NCBI GenBank assembly: GCA_937146805.1
Contig: CAKZRR010000001.1
Coordinates: 1 to 48,252 of the forward strand
DNA length: 48,252 nucleotides
Direction of reading: 5' to 3'
Source: an uncultured Owenweeksia sp.
GTDB taxonomy: Bacteria > Bacteroidota > Bacteroidia > Flavobacteriales > Schleiferiaceae
Positions 8,092-17,953 of this stretch are shown piece by piece (the stretch's first letter is position 1; every line of letters begins with the position of its first letter). Position numbers and translations under genes: made by a program. Under the pieces are notes generated by a model that ran no database searches, was not told the DNA's origin, and saw only the letters and a list, made by a program, of their open reading frames with translations.

Positions 8092-9237
8092 ATGCTTACC
8101 AACCTAAAAAGTAAATTACCCAATACCTCAGCTTCTATTTTCTCTGTAATGTCTTCCTTGGCAGCGCAGCACAATGCTATAAATCTTTCGCAGGGTTTCC
8201 CCGATTTTCCGGTAGATGATGACTTGCTTAAATTGGTGTCTACATATTTGAAAAAAGGGTACAACCAATACGCGCCCATGCCCGGTGTGCCTGCTTTGCG
8301 CCAAGTATTGAGTGATATTATTTTTAAAGATAACGGCTTTAGATACGACCCCGATACGGAGATTACGATTACCCATGGTGCCACCCAAGCTATTGCCACA
8401 GCTATTAGTTCTACCATCCGCGAAGGCGATGAAGTAATTATTTTTACACCCGCCTACGATTGCTATGCCCCTATGGTGGAATTGAATGGAGGCACGCCCA
8501 TTTTTGTACAATTAGAGCAACCCGATTACAGTATTAATTGGGAAACTTTTAAAAAGCAAATCAGCCATCGTACCAAAATGGTGGTATTAAATACGCCACA
8601 CAACCCATCGGGCAAGGTATTGCGAAAAGAAGATTTAGAACAGCTACAGGAATTGGTGCAGGGTTCGGATATTTTAATTTTGGCGGATGAGGTGTACGAA
8701 CAAATTATTTTTGATGGCTTAACGCACCACTCCGTTTGTCGGTTTTCTGATTTGGCTTCGCGTAGTTTCAAAATTGGATCTTTTGGGAAAACCCTACATG
8801 TTACAGGCTGGAAATTAGGTTATTGTGCCGCTCCCGAAATTCTAACCAATGAGTTTCGTAAAATTCATCAATACCAAGTATTTAGCGTAAATACGCCCAT
8901 GCAATATGCCATTGCCGATTACCTTGTTGATGAAAACAACTTGAAAATTGCGGGTGCCTATCAACAGCGAAGAGATCTGTTTTTAGAAGCTCTATCTGGC
9001 AGCGCCTTTAAACCCTTGTCCTCGCAGGGCACCTATTTCCAACTGCTCAACTATTCCGCAATAAGCGATAAAAACGAAGTAGACTTTGCTAAAGAATTGA
9101 CCATTAAACAGGGTGTTGCGGCCATTCCTATTAGCGTATTTTACCACATACCGCAAGAAAACCAAGTGCTGCGCTTTTGCTTTGCCAAAAGTGAAGAAAC
9201 ACTGCTTAAAGCAGCCAAACTTTTACAAAGTTTATAA
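8092..9237 (+). CDS. PLP-dependent methionine-type aminotransferase (YbdL-like)
   Basis: A 381-residue fold-type I aminotransferase of the class I/II family. The motifs are NLSQGFPDFP near the start, NTPHNPSG (Asn171), DEVYEQI (Asp199), and the PLP lysine Lys233 in GSFGKTLHVTGWKLGY. The GFPDF start and the SFGKTLHVTGWK signature are typical of YbdL/methionine aminotransferase, which converts methionine and 4-methylthio-2-oxobutanoate in methionine salvage and aminates other 2-oxoacids. Length is normal. It is divergent from uup. A kynurenine-oxoglutarate transaminase activity is a possible alternative. Confidence 0.9.
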   Translation: MLTNLKSKLPNTSASIFSVMSSLAAQHNAINLSQGFPDFPVDDDLLKLVSTYLKKGYNQYAPMPGVPALRQVLSDIIFKDNGFRYDPDTEITITHGATQAIATAISSTIREGDEVIIFTPAYDCYAPMVELNGGTPIFVQLEQPDYSINWETFKKQISHRTKMVVLNTPHNPSGKVLRKEDLEQLQELVQGSDILILADEVYEQIIFDGLTHHSVCRFSDLASRSFKIGSFGKTLHVTGWKLGYCAAPEILTNEFRKIHQYQVFSVNTPMQYAIADYLVDENNLKIAGAYQQRRDLFLEALSGSAFKPLSSQGTYFQLLNYSAISDKNEVDFAKELTIKQGVAAIPISVFYHIPQENQVLRFCFAKSEETLLKAAKLLQSL

Positions 9238-9296
9238 AACTGTTTTTGCAGACTCTAAAATTTTCTATATTCCCTTTTAATCAAAACCAATAAACT

Positions 9297-9485
9297 ATGC
9301 CAGCAACACAAACCTGGAGAGAATTAAGAGACATCCTAAACGAAGCTCCAGATGAAGCTTTGGATGCTATCCGAACTTTTAGCGTAGGTGACCAAAACTA
9401 TTACAGTGGGGCATCTCTAGAAGCTGATCATTTGAAAGACAAAGGTTATGGCGAGGCACCCCCACCAAGTTTTAACGATAACTAG
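9297..9485 (+). CDS. Small acidic hypothetical protein
   Basis: A 62-residue ORF without a signal peptide or membrane segment. It has acidic, helix-forming composition, with a conserved-looking WRELRDILNEAP start and a PPPSFNDN tail. It ends seven bases before the stop of the convergent barrel protein. I do not recognise a family. The codon use and clear start suggest a real gene. Confidence 0.6.
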   Translation: MPATQTWRELRDILNEAPDEALDAIRTFSVGDQNYYSGASLEADHLKDKGYGEAPPPSFNDN

Positions 9486-9492
9486 AAACTTC

Positions 9493-11118
9493 TTAATTCA
9501 ACTTCATTTGTAACTTAAGGTTTACCCCTATAGAGTAAGGAATTACTTTAAAGGGGTATTCTTCGTTATAGATGGTATTGGTGAAGTACACAAAGGTAGG
9601 TTCAAAACCAAAATTAAAATCTGGAGAGATGTGATAGGTAGCACCAATTTTAACGGTAAAAGAGGCTACATTTTTTCTAAAGTCGCGTTCTTCAAGGTTA
9701 ATTACCTCTAATGTTTTGTAATCCAGCGAAAGCCCCTTTGCACCTGCAAAATACATATAGCTTAAACCTCCTTCAATATTAATCCTTACATGATCAGATG
9801 CCCAAGGGCGGTAGGCAACACTAACAGGAAAGTTAAAATAACGGTACGAGTTGAAATCTTGAACCACAATTTGCTCGGTGCTCTCTTTTAAGGTATAGCT
9901 AGTTATTGCACCTGTTGCAGGATCAACATTAGCATCTCTAAAACTTAAAAAATCAAAGCCTACATTGGTTTTATGAGTAATATATTCCACTCCAAAATTT
10001 ATATAAGTAGCATCGTCTACTTGCCTGCTAAACTCAGCGCCAATATTTAAACTAAACTTACCATGTTCCGATACTTTTACCTGATCCACAAAATCACGGT
10101 GAATGTATTCGCTTTTGTTTTCATCAACCGAAAACTTACGGTATGTAAAGCTTGGATACACATTTAAAGAATACTCCCAAACCGTATTTTTGTGTAACGG
10201 ACTGATATATGGCCCACTTGCTTTACTCTCGTTAAAGCGTTCATCATCAATAGGATCACGAAGGTCGTAATTAGTAGCAGCCAAGCTAAAATCAATACTT
10301 CTAGGGTTTATAAAAATATTGCTGGCGCTATCCATAAAGCTAATACCCGCCAATTCTTCCTTCCAGTTTATACTCACCGCTGGCTTAGGTGCTACATCCA
10401 ATGCTGCTGGTTTTTCTACTCCACTTTCGTGGGATGTATAACTCGTTGAAACATGGCTTTTAGGAAAACCAGCTATAATACTTAGCTCTCCATGATTATC
10501 TTCTTCAATCGCCACAGTACTTTCTGCCCCCTCCGCCATAGCGCTGTCTACCAGTGCAACCACCGATGAGCTGCCTTGGCTGCCTGTCTCTCCTTCAAAA
10601 ATAGTATTGTTTCCTCCTTCAGCTTGATCTGGAGTATGGCTAGAAATAAATTTAGTAGCTAAGCCATCCTTGTTACCAAGCGGAGTATTGGCCAACGCAC
10701 CATTATTTGCTGTTACACTAGTGGTGGGTACTTTAGTTGTGCTATTAAGATTCTTACCAACCAAAATATTTTTAGGTTTAATACTAACCTCAACGGGCTG
10801 TTCAATGGCTTTTACTGCTGGGTTATCTGTAATACTCCACACGGCAAAATTGCCCGTACTACTAAATGGCGCTATGCCAATTTGCTCACCGGCCACTTTG
10901 GTATTACTTACCCAATGGTGCAAGGTGTTACTGGGGTCAAGTACCCCCAAGCTCACCAAAAGTAACAAGCCAAACACACCCGACCATTTCACACGTCTTC
11001 TAAAGACAGCCTTGTCCAGCTTCTTTTCAAACGCAGACCAATCCACCGCAACAGGTGTTTCAACCCTATCTAGGCTGCTTTTTAAAAAGTCTTCAATATT
11101 TTGTTTCTTCTGGCTCAA
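9493..11118 (-). CDS. Membrane-anchored anti-sigma-like protein with C-terminal beta-barrel-like domain
   Basis: A 541-residue protein overlapping the ECF sigma gene by four bases (TTGA: TTG start, TGA stop). The N-terminus (about 1-42) is a charged cytoplasmic-type helix region with VDWSAFEKKLDKAV. One hydrophobic segment follows (about 45-60, GVFGLLLLVSLGVL), then about 220 low-complexity, Ser/Thr/Ala-rich residues. The last 220 residues have alternating aromatic strands and end NLKLQMKLN, as outer-membrane beta-barrel proteins do. The layout suggests an anti-sigma factor whose far end reaches the outer membrane, but that is inference. No FecR or zinc anti-sigma motif is visible. Confidence 0.65.
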   Translation of the reverse strand: MSQKKQNIEDFLKSSLDRVETPVAVDWSAFEKKLDKAVFRRRVKWSGVFGLLLLVSLGVLDPSNTLHHWVSNTKVAGEQIGIAPFSSTGNFAVWSITDNPAVKAIEQPVEVSIKPKNILVGKNLNSTTKVPTTSVTANNGALANTPLGNKDGLATKFISSHTPDQAEGGNNTIFEGETGSQGSSSVVALVDSAMAEGAESTVAIEEDNHGELSIIAGFPKSHVSTSYTSHESGVEKPAALDVAPKPAVSINWKEELAGISFMDSASNIFINPRSIDFSLAATNYDLRDPIDDERFNESKASGPYISPLHKNTVWEYSLNVYPSFTYRKFSVDENKSEYIHRDFVDQVKVSEHGKFSLNIGAEFSRQVDDATYINFGVEYITHKTNVGFDFLSFRDANVDPATGAITSYTLKESTEQIVVQDFNSYRYFNFPVSVAYRPWASDHVRINIEGGLSYMYFAGAKGLSLDYKTLEVINLEERDFRKNVASFTVKIGATYHISPDFNFGFEPTFVYFTNTIYNEEYPFKVIPYSIGVNLKLQMKLN

Positions 11119-11735
11119 TTATATTTCTCGTTCAGCATCTTGGCTAATAATCGCTTTGCTTTGGCTAATTGGCTTTTAGAGGTCCCTTCTGAAATACCCA
11201 ATTGACTAGCTATTTCTTTATGGGTAAATCCATCTAAAACATATAAGCCTAGCACCGTTTTGTAGCCTAGGGGCAATTCATCTAATAATTCAAAAACTTG
11301 ATTGGCTGTGATTGGGTTTTTATGATGTAGCTCAAACTCGGTAGAGTCCGTTTCGCGAACGGGTACATCGTCAATATTTACTTTTATACCTCTTCTTACT
11401 TCTTTTTTAATAGCCGTTAAACTATTGTTAATCATAATGCGGGTAACCCAAGTTTCTAAAGACGATTCTCCTCTAAACTTCCCAATATTTAAAAACACTT
11501 TGATAAATCCATCGTGCATAAAATCTTGGGCCATTTCAAGATCCTTCGCATAACGCCTGCAAACGTTTACCATTTTAGGTGCAAACAGCTCATATATTCT
11601 TTGCTGTGCAGCTCGGTTCCCATTCTTAATGGCGGTTAAAAGTTCTTCCTCAGAATTTATCAATAGAAACTCTTTAGGTTGGATATAGTCCCCTAAAGTT
11701 TCCAAAGGCATGATATGTTCTGGCTTAGAATTCAA
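11115..11735 (-). CDS. ECF-type RNA polymerase sigma factor
   Basis: A 206-residue sigma-70-family factor of the ECF class. The sigma2 region has the AQDFMHDGFIKVFLNIGKF segment and SSLETWVTRIMINN. Sigma4 has the helix-turn-helix FTHKEIASQLGISEGTSKSQL near the C-terminus. There is no sigma3. It would direct RNA polymerase to a small regulon under control of the overlapping downstream gene. The overlap means both are translated in proportion. The N-terminal 25 residues are longer than usual; an alternative start is Met9. Confidence 0.93.
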   Translation of the reverse strand: MNSKPEHIMPLETLGDYIQPKEFLLINSEEELLTAIKNGNRAAQQRIYELFAPKMVNVCRRYAKDLEMAQDFMHDGFIKVFLNIGKFRGESSLETWVTRIMINNSLTAIKKEVRRGIKVNIDDVPVRETDSTEFELHHKNPITANQVFELLDELPLGYKTVLGLYVLDGFTHKEIASQLGISEGTSKSQLAKAKRLLAKMLNEKYN

Positions 11736-11807
11736 TTAAATTTTAGTTGGTGTACAATTAATTAGACGTTAAGAATTAAAATAGTTGCCTATAAGGTAAA
11801 AATAAAA

Positions 11808-11831
11808 AAGCCTAGCGGCAAAGCTAGGCTT
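11808..11831 (-). terminator. Rho-independent terminator after the coiled-coil lipoprotein gene
   Basis: A perfect 9-bp stem AAGCCTAGC / GCTAGGCTT around a six-base loop. On the minus strand it is followed by a T-rich run (rc of AAAAATAAAAAA), so it ends the gene at 11868-12326. Confidence 0.8.
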
Positions 11832-11867
11832 AAAAATACTACAAAAAACAATGTAATTAACGCAAAA

Positions 11868-12326
11868 CTATTGCTTTAGGCTTTGTGTAACCGAAGTTAT
11901 CTGATTTTGTAAGGTTTGTATTTGCTGATTAATTTGCTCATTAAGCTCTCCCCAGTTTTCTTTTGGTATAGCTTTTAGCTTCGCAATTTTATCATCTATC
12001 TCCTTAACCTGTTTCTCCAAGCCTTTAATCATGCCGCCAGCACCTTCCTTCGCCTGATCGCTGCTCATCTTTTTATAATTGCCAATATCTTTTTTTAACT
12101 CCTTCTGTTGCTTTTCAAGCTCCTTAATTTGCAGGTTAATACCATCTACTGAATAGCGCTCTTTGTAATTGGTAAGTTTTAATACTTCTTCTTGAGCTTT
12201 TTCAACAGCAGCGGTGGCCTTTGTTTCTTGGCTTAAAACTTTTTCGGCTGTAACTACCGATTTGCAACTGCTTAAGGCCAAAATAGCGGCACCCGCAAGC
12301 AGTAAAGGACTTTTAGATATTCTCAT
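11868..12326 (-). CDS. Coiled-coil lipoprotein
   Basis: A 152-residue lipoprotein. From the ATG at 12326, MRISKSPLLLAGAAILALSSC has a lipobox with Cys21. The remainder is rich in Lys, Glu and Gln heptads (about 60-150), predicting a long coiled coil; Asn/Gln-rich turns near the C-terminus end it. A longer reading starts at 12356 but adds residues ahead of the signal peptide. The function is unknown. It is downstream of secA but separated by a strong terminator, so it has its own promoter. Confidence 0.82.
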   Translation of the reverse strand: MRISKSPLLLAGAAILALSSCKSVVTAEKVLSQETKATAAVEKAQEEVLKLTNYKERYSVDGINLQIKELEKQQKELKKDIGNYKKMSSDQAKEGAGGMIKGLEKQVKEIDDKIAKLKAIPKENWGELNEQINQQIQTLQNQITSVTQSLKQ

Positions 12327-12376
12327 GATTTGTTGGTGTTTAATTTCACTGAACAAGGTATTATTTAAATGGATAA

Positions 12377-12422
12377 AACCAATAAAAAAACCGAGCTATT
12401 ACACTCGGTTTTTTTATTGGTT
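12377..12422. terminator. Strong bidirectional terminator of secA
   Basis: A perfect 19-bp inverted repeat with an eight-base loop: arms AACCAATAAAAAAACCGAG and CTCGGTTTTTTTATTGGTT. The stem contains its own U tract on either strand. It lies ten bases beyond the secA stop and before the lipoprotein gene. Confidence 0.85.
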
Positions 12423-12432
12423 CAAGTATTCT

Positions 12433-15400
12433 TTACTGCACCAGCATCCATTGGCGTGATTCCAACAGCGGTTGCGCTTTTTTAAATTTTATCTCTTTCT
12501 TTTCACCTGTGCTTAGACTTTGAATGGTAACTACATCATTACGACCGAAAGTTTTTTCACTTACCACAGGTTGCTTTTTAGGCGCTGGGGCGGGTTCACC
12601 CTCCTCCATTCTGCCACCACCCGAGGCTAGCTCCTCGTGACTGGTTTGTAAATTATCATAATTCACCTTTCGGGAAGTTTGCGCTTGTTGTACTTGGCTT
12701 GCATCCTGGCTTGGCAATTGACCTTTAAATAAAAAGGATACAATTTCCTTATTACTCTTATCAATCATCGTTTTAAACAATTCAAACGCTTCAAACTTGT
12801 AAATCAATAAAGGATCTTTTTGCTCATAAGAGGCACCTTGCACACTTTGGCGCAAATCATCCATATCGCGCAAATGCTCTTTCCAACTATCGTCAATTAA
12901 CGAAAGAATAATGTTTTTCTCAAAATCACGAATCAAGGTAACACCCTCAGAATCGTAGGCTTGTTTTAAGTTGGCAATTACCTGAATACCCTTGGTGCCA
13001 TCCGTAAAAGGCACCGCCATGTTTTCAAAGTTATTATCCTGATTTTCAAATACATTTTTAATAATAGGATAAGCCATTTGAGCAATACGCTTATTCTTTT
13101 CTGCGTAAGCTAGCAACACCGTTTCGTAGAGTTTATCTACTAACTTAATTTGTGCTGTTTTGGCAAACTCTTCCTCCGTTATGGAGCTTTCAAGTGTAAA
13201 TACACGGGCTAAATCCAAGGTAAATGCATCGTAATCTTTGGTGGCTTGGTGCTCATCTACCAATGATTGACAGGTATCGTAAAACATATTGGCGATATCT
13301 ACCTGTAGGCGCTCACCATGCAGCGCATGCTTTCTACGCTTGTAAATTACCTCACGTTGCGAGTTCATTACATCATCATACTCCAGCAATCTTTTACGAA
13401 TACCAAAGTTGTTTTCTTCTACTTTTTTCTGAGCTCGTTCAATGGATTTTGAAACCATAGAGTGCTGAATTACTTCACCCTCCTTCAGTCCCATTCTATC
13501 CATTAACTTGGCTACACGCTCCGAGTTAAACAATCGCATTAGGTTATCCTCCAACGAAACAAAAAACTGCGAACTACCTACATCTCCTTGTCTTCCAGAC
13601 CTACCTCTTAGCTGTCTATCTACTCTTCGTGAATCGTGGCGCTCGGTACCAATAATGGCCAAACCACCCGCCTCTTTACTTTCGGGTGTAAGCTTAATAT
13701 CAGTACCCCTACCTGCCATGTTGGTAGCAATGGTTACGGTGCCGGGCATACCTGCCTCGGCTACAATCTCCGCCTCTTTTTGATGCAGCTTTGCATTTAA
13801 TACGTTGTGTTTAATTTTTCGAAGTTTTAAGGCTCTACCCAGCAATTCGGAAATTTCCACGGAGGTGGTACCTACTAAAACCGGTCTTCCGCCTTCTACC
13901 AATTTGGTGATTTCATCAATAACCGCGTTGTATTTTTCGCGCTTTGTTTTAAAAACAAAATCCTCATCATCATTACGCGCTATGGGGCGGTTGGTAGGAA
14001 TTACTGTTACTTCTAACTTATAAATATCAAAAAATTCGCCTGCTTCCGTTTCTGCTGTACCGGTCATACCGCTCAGCTTGTTGTACATCCTAAAGTAATT
14101 TTGAAGGGTAACCGTAGCATAGGTTTGTGTGGCATCTTCAATTTTTACTTGTTCCTTGGCTTCAATGGCTTGATGTAAACCGTCTGAGTATCTACGACCA
14201 TCCATAATACGGCCGGTTTGCTCATCTACAATTTTCACTTTATTGTCCATCACCACATACTCTACATCCTTTTCAAAAAGAGCATAAGCTTTTAGCAGCT
14301 GGTTCATGGTATGGATGCGCTCACTTTTTACGCCAAAGTCCTGCATCAATTCTTCTCTACGCAGTACCTTTTCTTGGCCTTCTAATTCGCCTTTTTCGAT
14401 AGCTGAAATTTCAGTTGAAATATCTGGAAGTATAAAAAAGTCGCGCTCCGTATTTTGCGAAAGCAAATCAATGCCCTTATCTGTAAGATCAATTTGATTT
14501 TGCTTTTCATCGATGGTAAAAAACAATTCATCATCAATGATGTACATGTTTTTCATTTGCTCAGCCATGTAAAAATTCTCTGTTTTTTGCAACAGAGTTT
14601 TCATGCCTTCTTCACTCAAAAATTTGATTAACGCCTTGTTTTTAGGCATCCCTCTATGCGCTCTCAATAATTTTTTAGCACCTTCATCTCGCTGCTTTTT
14701 GTCGCTGCTCTTTACAAGATCTTTGGCCTCTTTCAATTCTTTAGAGGTAAGTGCTTTTTGCGCTTCAACCAATTTTATTACGTGCGGCTTAAGCTCATCA
14801 AACTGTTGGTTATTGGTTTGTGCCGTGGGCCCTGAAATAATAAGGGGTGTACGGGCATCATCAATTAAAACGGAATCTACCTCATCTACAATGGCGTAGT
14901 TATGCGGACGCTGTACCAAATCCTCCGCATTACGAGCCATATTGTCACGCAAGTAATCAAAACCAAACTCGTTATTAGTACCGTATGTAATATCTGATTT
15001 ATAGGCTTTTCTGCGTGCCTCCGAATTAGGCTGATGCTTATCAATACAATCTATGCTCATTCCATGAAACTGGAACAAAGGCCCCATCCATTCCGAATCA
15101 CGCATAGCTAGGTAATTGTTTACCGTTACTAGGTGAACCCCTTTTCCAGTAAGTGCATTAAGGTAAACCGGTAAAGTTGCTACCAGCGTTTTACCTTCAC
15201 CAGTTGCCATTTCGGCAATAGATCCTTTATGTAAAACACTACCACCAATCAGCTGTACATCGTAATGTACCATATCCCAAGTAACGGTAGTTCCGGCCGC
15301 GTTCCAGTTATTTTTCCAAATAGCGGTATCGCCCTCTACGGTAACGGCATTTATTAGGTGACTTACCTCTCGGTCAAAATCAGTGGCGGTTACCTCAATC

Positions 15401-15777
15401 GTTTCGTTTTCCGAAAACCTTCTTCCCGTTTCTTTAATTACGGCAAAGGCTTCGGGTAAAATTTCATTTAATAAAACCTCCGTTTTGCTGTACTGTTCGG
15501 CCTCTAGTTTGTCTACTTGGCCATACATTTCCTCCTTTGCCTCAATATCCTGCTCAACGTCAATCTTTTCTTTGAGCTCGGCAATCTGAGTAGTCTCTTG
15601 CGCAATGTTATCGGCAATACGCTTTTTAAAGTCAATTGTTTTACCTCTTAACTCATTGTTAGATAGTGATTTTACGGTTTCAAATTCTTTTTTAACCTTG
15701 TCAACAATTGGTTTTAACTCCTTAATGTCTCGTCCACTTTTATCACCAAAAAGTTTTTGAAGTATATTGTTTAGCAT
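12433..15777 (-). CDS. secA: Preprotein translocase ATPase SecA
   Basis: The motor of the Sec export channel, which pushes unfolded preproteins through SecYEG with ATP. The ATG at 15777 gives 1114 residues beginning [15 protein letters not shown], the usual opening for Bacteroidota SecA. A longer frame reaches 15918 but adds an unlikely N-terminus. Walker A MATGEGKT (190-197) and the DEVD box (298-301) are intact, as is the [15 protein letters not shown] block. The C-terminus lacks the usual Cys-rich zinc tail that binds SecB; it ends in a [10 protein letters not shown]...QWMLVQ stretch instead. SecA is long because of lineage insertions in the N-terminal half. It is divergent from the bestrophin gene. 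Confidence 0.97.
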   Translation of the reverse strand: MLNNILQKLFGDKSGRDIKELKPIVDKVKKEFETVKSLSNNELRGKTIDFKKRIADNIAQETTQIAELKEKIDVEQDIEAKEEMYGQVDKLEAEQYSKTEVLLNEILPEAFAVIKETGRRFSENETIEVTATDFDREVSHLINAVTVEGDTAIWKNNWNAAGTTVTWDMVHYDVQLIGGSVLHKGSIAEMATGEGKTLVATLPVYLNALTGKGVHLVTVNNYLAMRDSEWMGPLFQFHGMSIDCIDKHQPNSEARRKAYKSDITYGTNNEFGFDYLRDNMARNAEDLVQRPHNYAIVDEVDSVLIDDARTPLIISGPTAQTNNQQFDELKPHVIKLVEAQKALTSKELKEAKDLVKSSDKKQRDEGAKKLLRAHRGMPKNKALIKFLSEEGMKTLLQKTENFYMAEQMKNMYIIDDELFFTIDEKQNQIDLTDKGIDLLSQNTERDFFILPDISTEISAIEKGELEGQEKVLRREELMQDFGVKSERIHTMNQLLKAYALFEKDVEYVVMDNKVKIVDEQTGRIMDGRRYSDGLHQAIEAKEQVKIEDATQTYATVTLQNYFRMYNKLSGMTGTAETEAGEFFDIYKLEVTVIPTNRPIARNDDEDFVFKTKREKYNAVIDEITKLVEGGRPVLVGTTSVEISELLGRALKLRKIKHNVLNAKLHQKEAEIVAEAGMPGTVTIATNMAGRGTDIKLTPESKEAGGLAIIGTERHDSRRVDRQLRGRSGRQGDVGSSQFFVSLEDNLMRLFNSERVAKLMDRMGLKEGEVIQHSMVSKSIERAQKKVEENNFGIRKRLLEYDDVMNSQREVIYKRRKHALHGERLQVDIANMFYDTCQSLVDEHQATKDYDAFTLDLARVFTLESSITEEEFAKTAQIKLVDKLYETVLLAYAEKNKRIAQMAYPIIKNVFENQDNNFENMAVPFTDGTKGIQVIANLKQAYDSEGVTLIRDFEKNIILSLIDDSWKEHLRDMDDLRQSVQGASYEQKDPLLIYKFEAFELFKTMIDKSNKEIVSFLFKGQLPSQDASQVQQAQTSRKVNYDNLQTSHEELASGGGRMEEGEPAPAPKKQPVVSEKTFGRNDVVTIQSLSTGEKKEIKFKKAQPLLESRQWMLVQ

Positions 15778-15800
15778 AGTATCTTTTTTCAAAAGGAGGG

Positions 15801-15808
15801 CAAATTTA
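15801..15808 (-). promoter_or_regulatory. Candidate -7 box for secA
   Basis: TAAATTTG on the minus strand, 24 bases ahead of the secA ATG, matches the Bacteroidota -7 consensus TAnnTTTG. No clear -33 TTTG box lies at the expected spacing, so the call is tentative. Confidence 0.4.
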
Positions 15809-15932
15809 GCCCTATTTTTAATGCATTCGCATACACTAAAACTATACCTATCTAATAGAGCTGTCTTTTTGTCGTTTAATTCTATTTTTAGAGATTCGCC
15901 ATCCCGCGAAAGCGGCAAAAAAAACCACCACC

Positions 15933-16808
15933 ATGATTAAGTACAATCCCAAAAACTGGTTTGGATTAATTTTTAAATTTCACAAACAAGAAACCTTTAG
16001 GCAGCTGTTTTGGGTAATGATTTCGATATCTGTTTACACTGCCTTAGTATGCGTTTTAGAAATTGAGGTTTTCAATTTAAGCCTCACATCCAGCACATTA
16101 GTGCATTCGCTATTGGGTTTTATTATTTCGATGTTGCTAGTTTTTAGAACCAACACTGCTTACGACCGCTGGTGGGAAGGCCGAAAACACTGGGGCGCCT
16201 TAGTAAATGTGAGTCGTAATTTGGCTATTAAGGTTACAGAGTTATTGGAGCGTGACAAAGCCAACGAAAAAATTAACCTTTTGCAGCTTATTAAATACTT
16301 TCCCGAGGCATTAAAAAATCACTTACGTGATAAGCCCAGCAACTTAACTTGGGCCGAACTCCCCAATTTTAATAATGCGCGTAGCAAGGCAAGTCATGTA
16401 CCTTTAGAAATTGCGCGTTTGATGCAGGCCGAAATAGCACATCTTAAAAAACAGAAATACGTGGATGATGCGCAGTACTACGCCATGCAAAAAGATGTAA
16501 ATAATTTTATGAATATATGCGGTGCTTGCGAGCGCATTAAAAACACTCCTATACCCTACACCTATAATATATTTATTAAAAAGTTCATTTTTGCCTTTAT
16601 CATGACGATGCCCTTTGGCTTTGTATCTACCTTTGGGTACTGGACTATTGGTATTACCATTTTTACTTTTTACGCTTTGGCGAGTTTAGAAATTATAGCT
16701 GAAGAAATTGAAGATCCCTTTGGTGAAGACCCAAATGACTTACCTACCGATAATTTGGCTCTTGTTATAGCCAAAAATATTGATGAAATAAACAGCAATC
16801 TGCGCTAG
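15933..16808 (+). CDS. Bestrophin-family ion channel
   Basis: A 291-residue membrane protein of the bestrophin/UPF0187 family. The hallmark blocks are [20 protein letters not shown] (about 70-90), [15 protein letters not shown] (about 205-220) and the acidic [14 protein letters not shown] near the end. Four hydrophobic segments are visible (about 27-45, 50-70, 215-235, 238-258). Bestrophins form pentameric channels for small ions. It starts with ATG preceded by an A/C-rich stretch and has no close partner. Confidence 0.92.
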   Translation: MIKYNPKNWFGLIFKFHKQETFRQLFWVMISISVYTALVCVLEIEVFNLSLTSSTLVHSLLGFIISMLLVFRTNTAYDRWWEGRKHWGALVNVSRNLAIKVTELLERDKANEKINLLQLIKYFPEALKNHLRDKPSNLTWAELPNFNNARSKASHVPLEIARLMQAEIAHLKKQKYVDDAQYYAMQKDVNNFMNICGACERIKNTPIPYTYNIFIKKFIFAFIMTMPFGFVSTFGYWTIGITIFTFYALASLEIIAEEIEDPFGEDPNDLPTDNLALVIAKNIDEINSNLR

Positions 16809-17016
16809 TTCCTACAAACAAACCATTTGGAGTTTTTACATTTGCCACATCAAAACGGAGGGGTTATTGACCTTAGCTTTTTCAAATTGAAACAGTGCAT
16901 GGCCGTAGAACAACCATTTTAGGGGCTTGACTTAAAAGGGCGGTGTTTTTGATAAAATAAAAACAACCCAACAGGGTTAATCATACACATATCACAGCAA
17001 ACTGAAATTTATAACT

Positions 17017-17856
17017 ATGAAAAGGATTTTTATTGGCACACTTGCCTTGAGTTTAGCATTAACATCATGCGTATCTAAAAAAAAGTACACTAGCTTAGAA
17101 GATCAGTACAATGAATGTGAAGACAAGCTGAGCAATAGCAAGTTGGAATTGGCACAATGTAAAGATGACAAAAAAACAGCCGCTAAAGAGATTGCTTACC
17201 TTAAAAACACTAATTACCAGTTGCTTAATAACGTAAGCGATTTGGCTACTTTATCTAAAAAGGAAGCCGAAAATTTAGAGCGTTCACTAGAAAGCATTAA
17301 AGAAAAAGACATGCAGATTACCAGCTTAAACCAAGCGGTAAATAAAAAAGACTCGGTAACCCTAGCCTTGGTTACTAGCATAAAAGGTGTGTTAGGCGAT
17401 ATGAGCGATAGCGACATTGAGGTATCGGTTGAAAAAGGCGTGGTGTTTATCTCTATATCGGATAAACTATTGTTTAACAGCGGTAGCTACAATGTGAACA
17501 GCCAAGCTAAAAGCGTATTGGCCAAAGTGGCTAAGGTGGTAAATGATAAGCCAGAAATTGACATTATGGTAGAAGGTCATACCGATAACAAAACCATTAG
17601 CAATGCCGAAATGAAGGATAATTGGGATTTAAGCGTAAAACGTGCTACCTCTATTGTACGTGTTTTACAAAATGATTACCAAGTAAACCCTCAACGTATG
17701 ACTGCCGCTGGAAGGTCGGAATACTTGCCCGTAGCTTCTAACGATACGGCCGAAGATCGCGCCAAAAATCGTAGAACACGTATTATTATTTTACCTAAGC
17801 TAGATCAATTTTCGGAATTGGTAGAGGAAGGAATGAAAGCCGCTCCTAAGCAGTAA
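17017..17856 (+). CDS. OmpA-domain lipoprotein
   Basis: A 279-residue lipoprotein: the signal MKRIFIGTLALSLALTSC places the acylated cysteine at 18. Residues about 25-120 form a coiled-coil-like stalk. The C-terminal OmpA domain (about 145-270) shows SGSYNVNSQAKSVL, VEGHTDN and NRRTRIIILP, the pattern that grips diaminopimelate in peptidoglycan. It thus links the outer membrane to the wall. A strong terminator lies just beyond. It resembles Pal/OmpA lipoproteins of Bacteroidota, but no Tol genes are nearby. Confidence 0.92.
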   Translation: MKRIFIGTLALSLALTSCVSKKKYTSLEDQYNECEDKLSNSKLELAQCKDDKKTAAKEIAYLKNTNYQLLNNVSDLATLSKKEAENLERSLESIKEKDMQITSLNQAVNKKDSVTLALVTSIKGVLGDMSDSDIEVSVEKGVVFISISDKLLFNSGSYNVNSQAKSVLAKVAKVVNDKPEIDIMVEGHTDNKTISNAEMKDNWDLSVKRATSIVRVLQNDYQVNPQRMTAAGRSEYLPVASNDTAEDRAKNRRTRIIILPKLDQFSELVEEGMKAAPKQ

Positions 17857-17874
17857 ACGAAATTTATAAAACGA

Positions 17875-17914
17875 AAAGCCGCCAAGCTGCAAATGCAGCT
17901 TGGCGGCTTTTTTT
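17875..17914 (+). terminator. Rho-independent terminator after the OmpA lipoprotein gene
   Basis: A perfect 16-bp stem AAAGCCGCCAAGCTGC / GCAGCTTGGCGGCTTT with a four-base AAAT loop and a following T run. Confidence 0.9.
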
Positions 17915-17953
17915 ATGACTTTTTGATCGACTTAAGCCTAGTAAATAATTTTA

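Noticed and set aside
10670-11179. Plus-strand ORF of 169 codons
   Set aside because: Complement of the Ser/Thr-rich linker in the anti-sigma-like protein; hydrophobic composition comes from the reverse of low-complexity coding.
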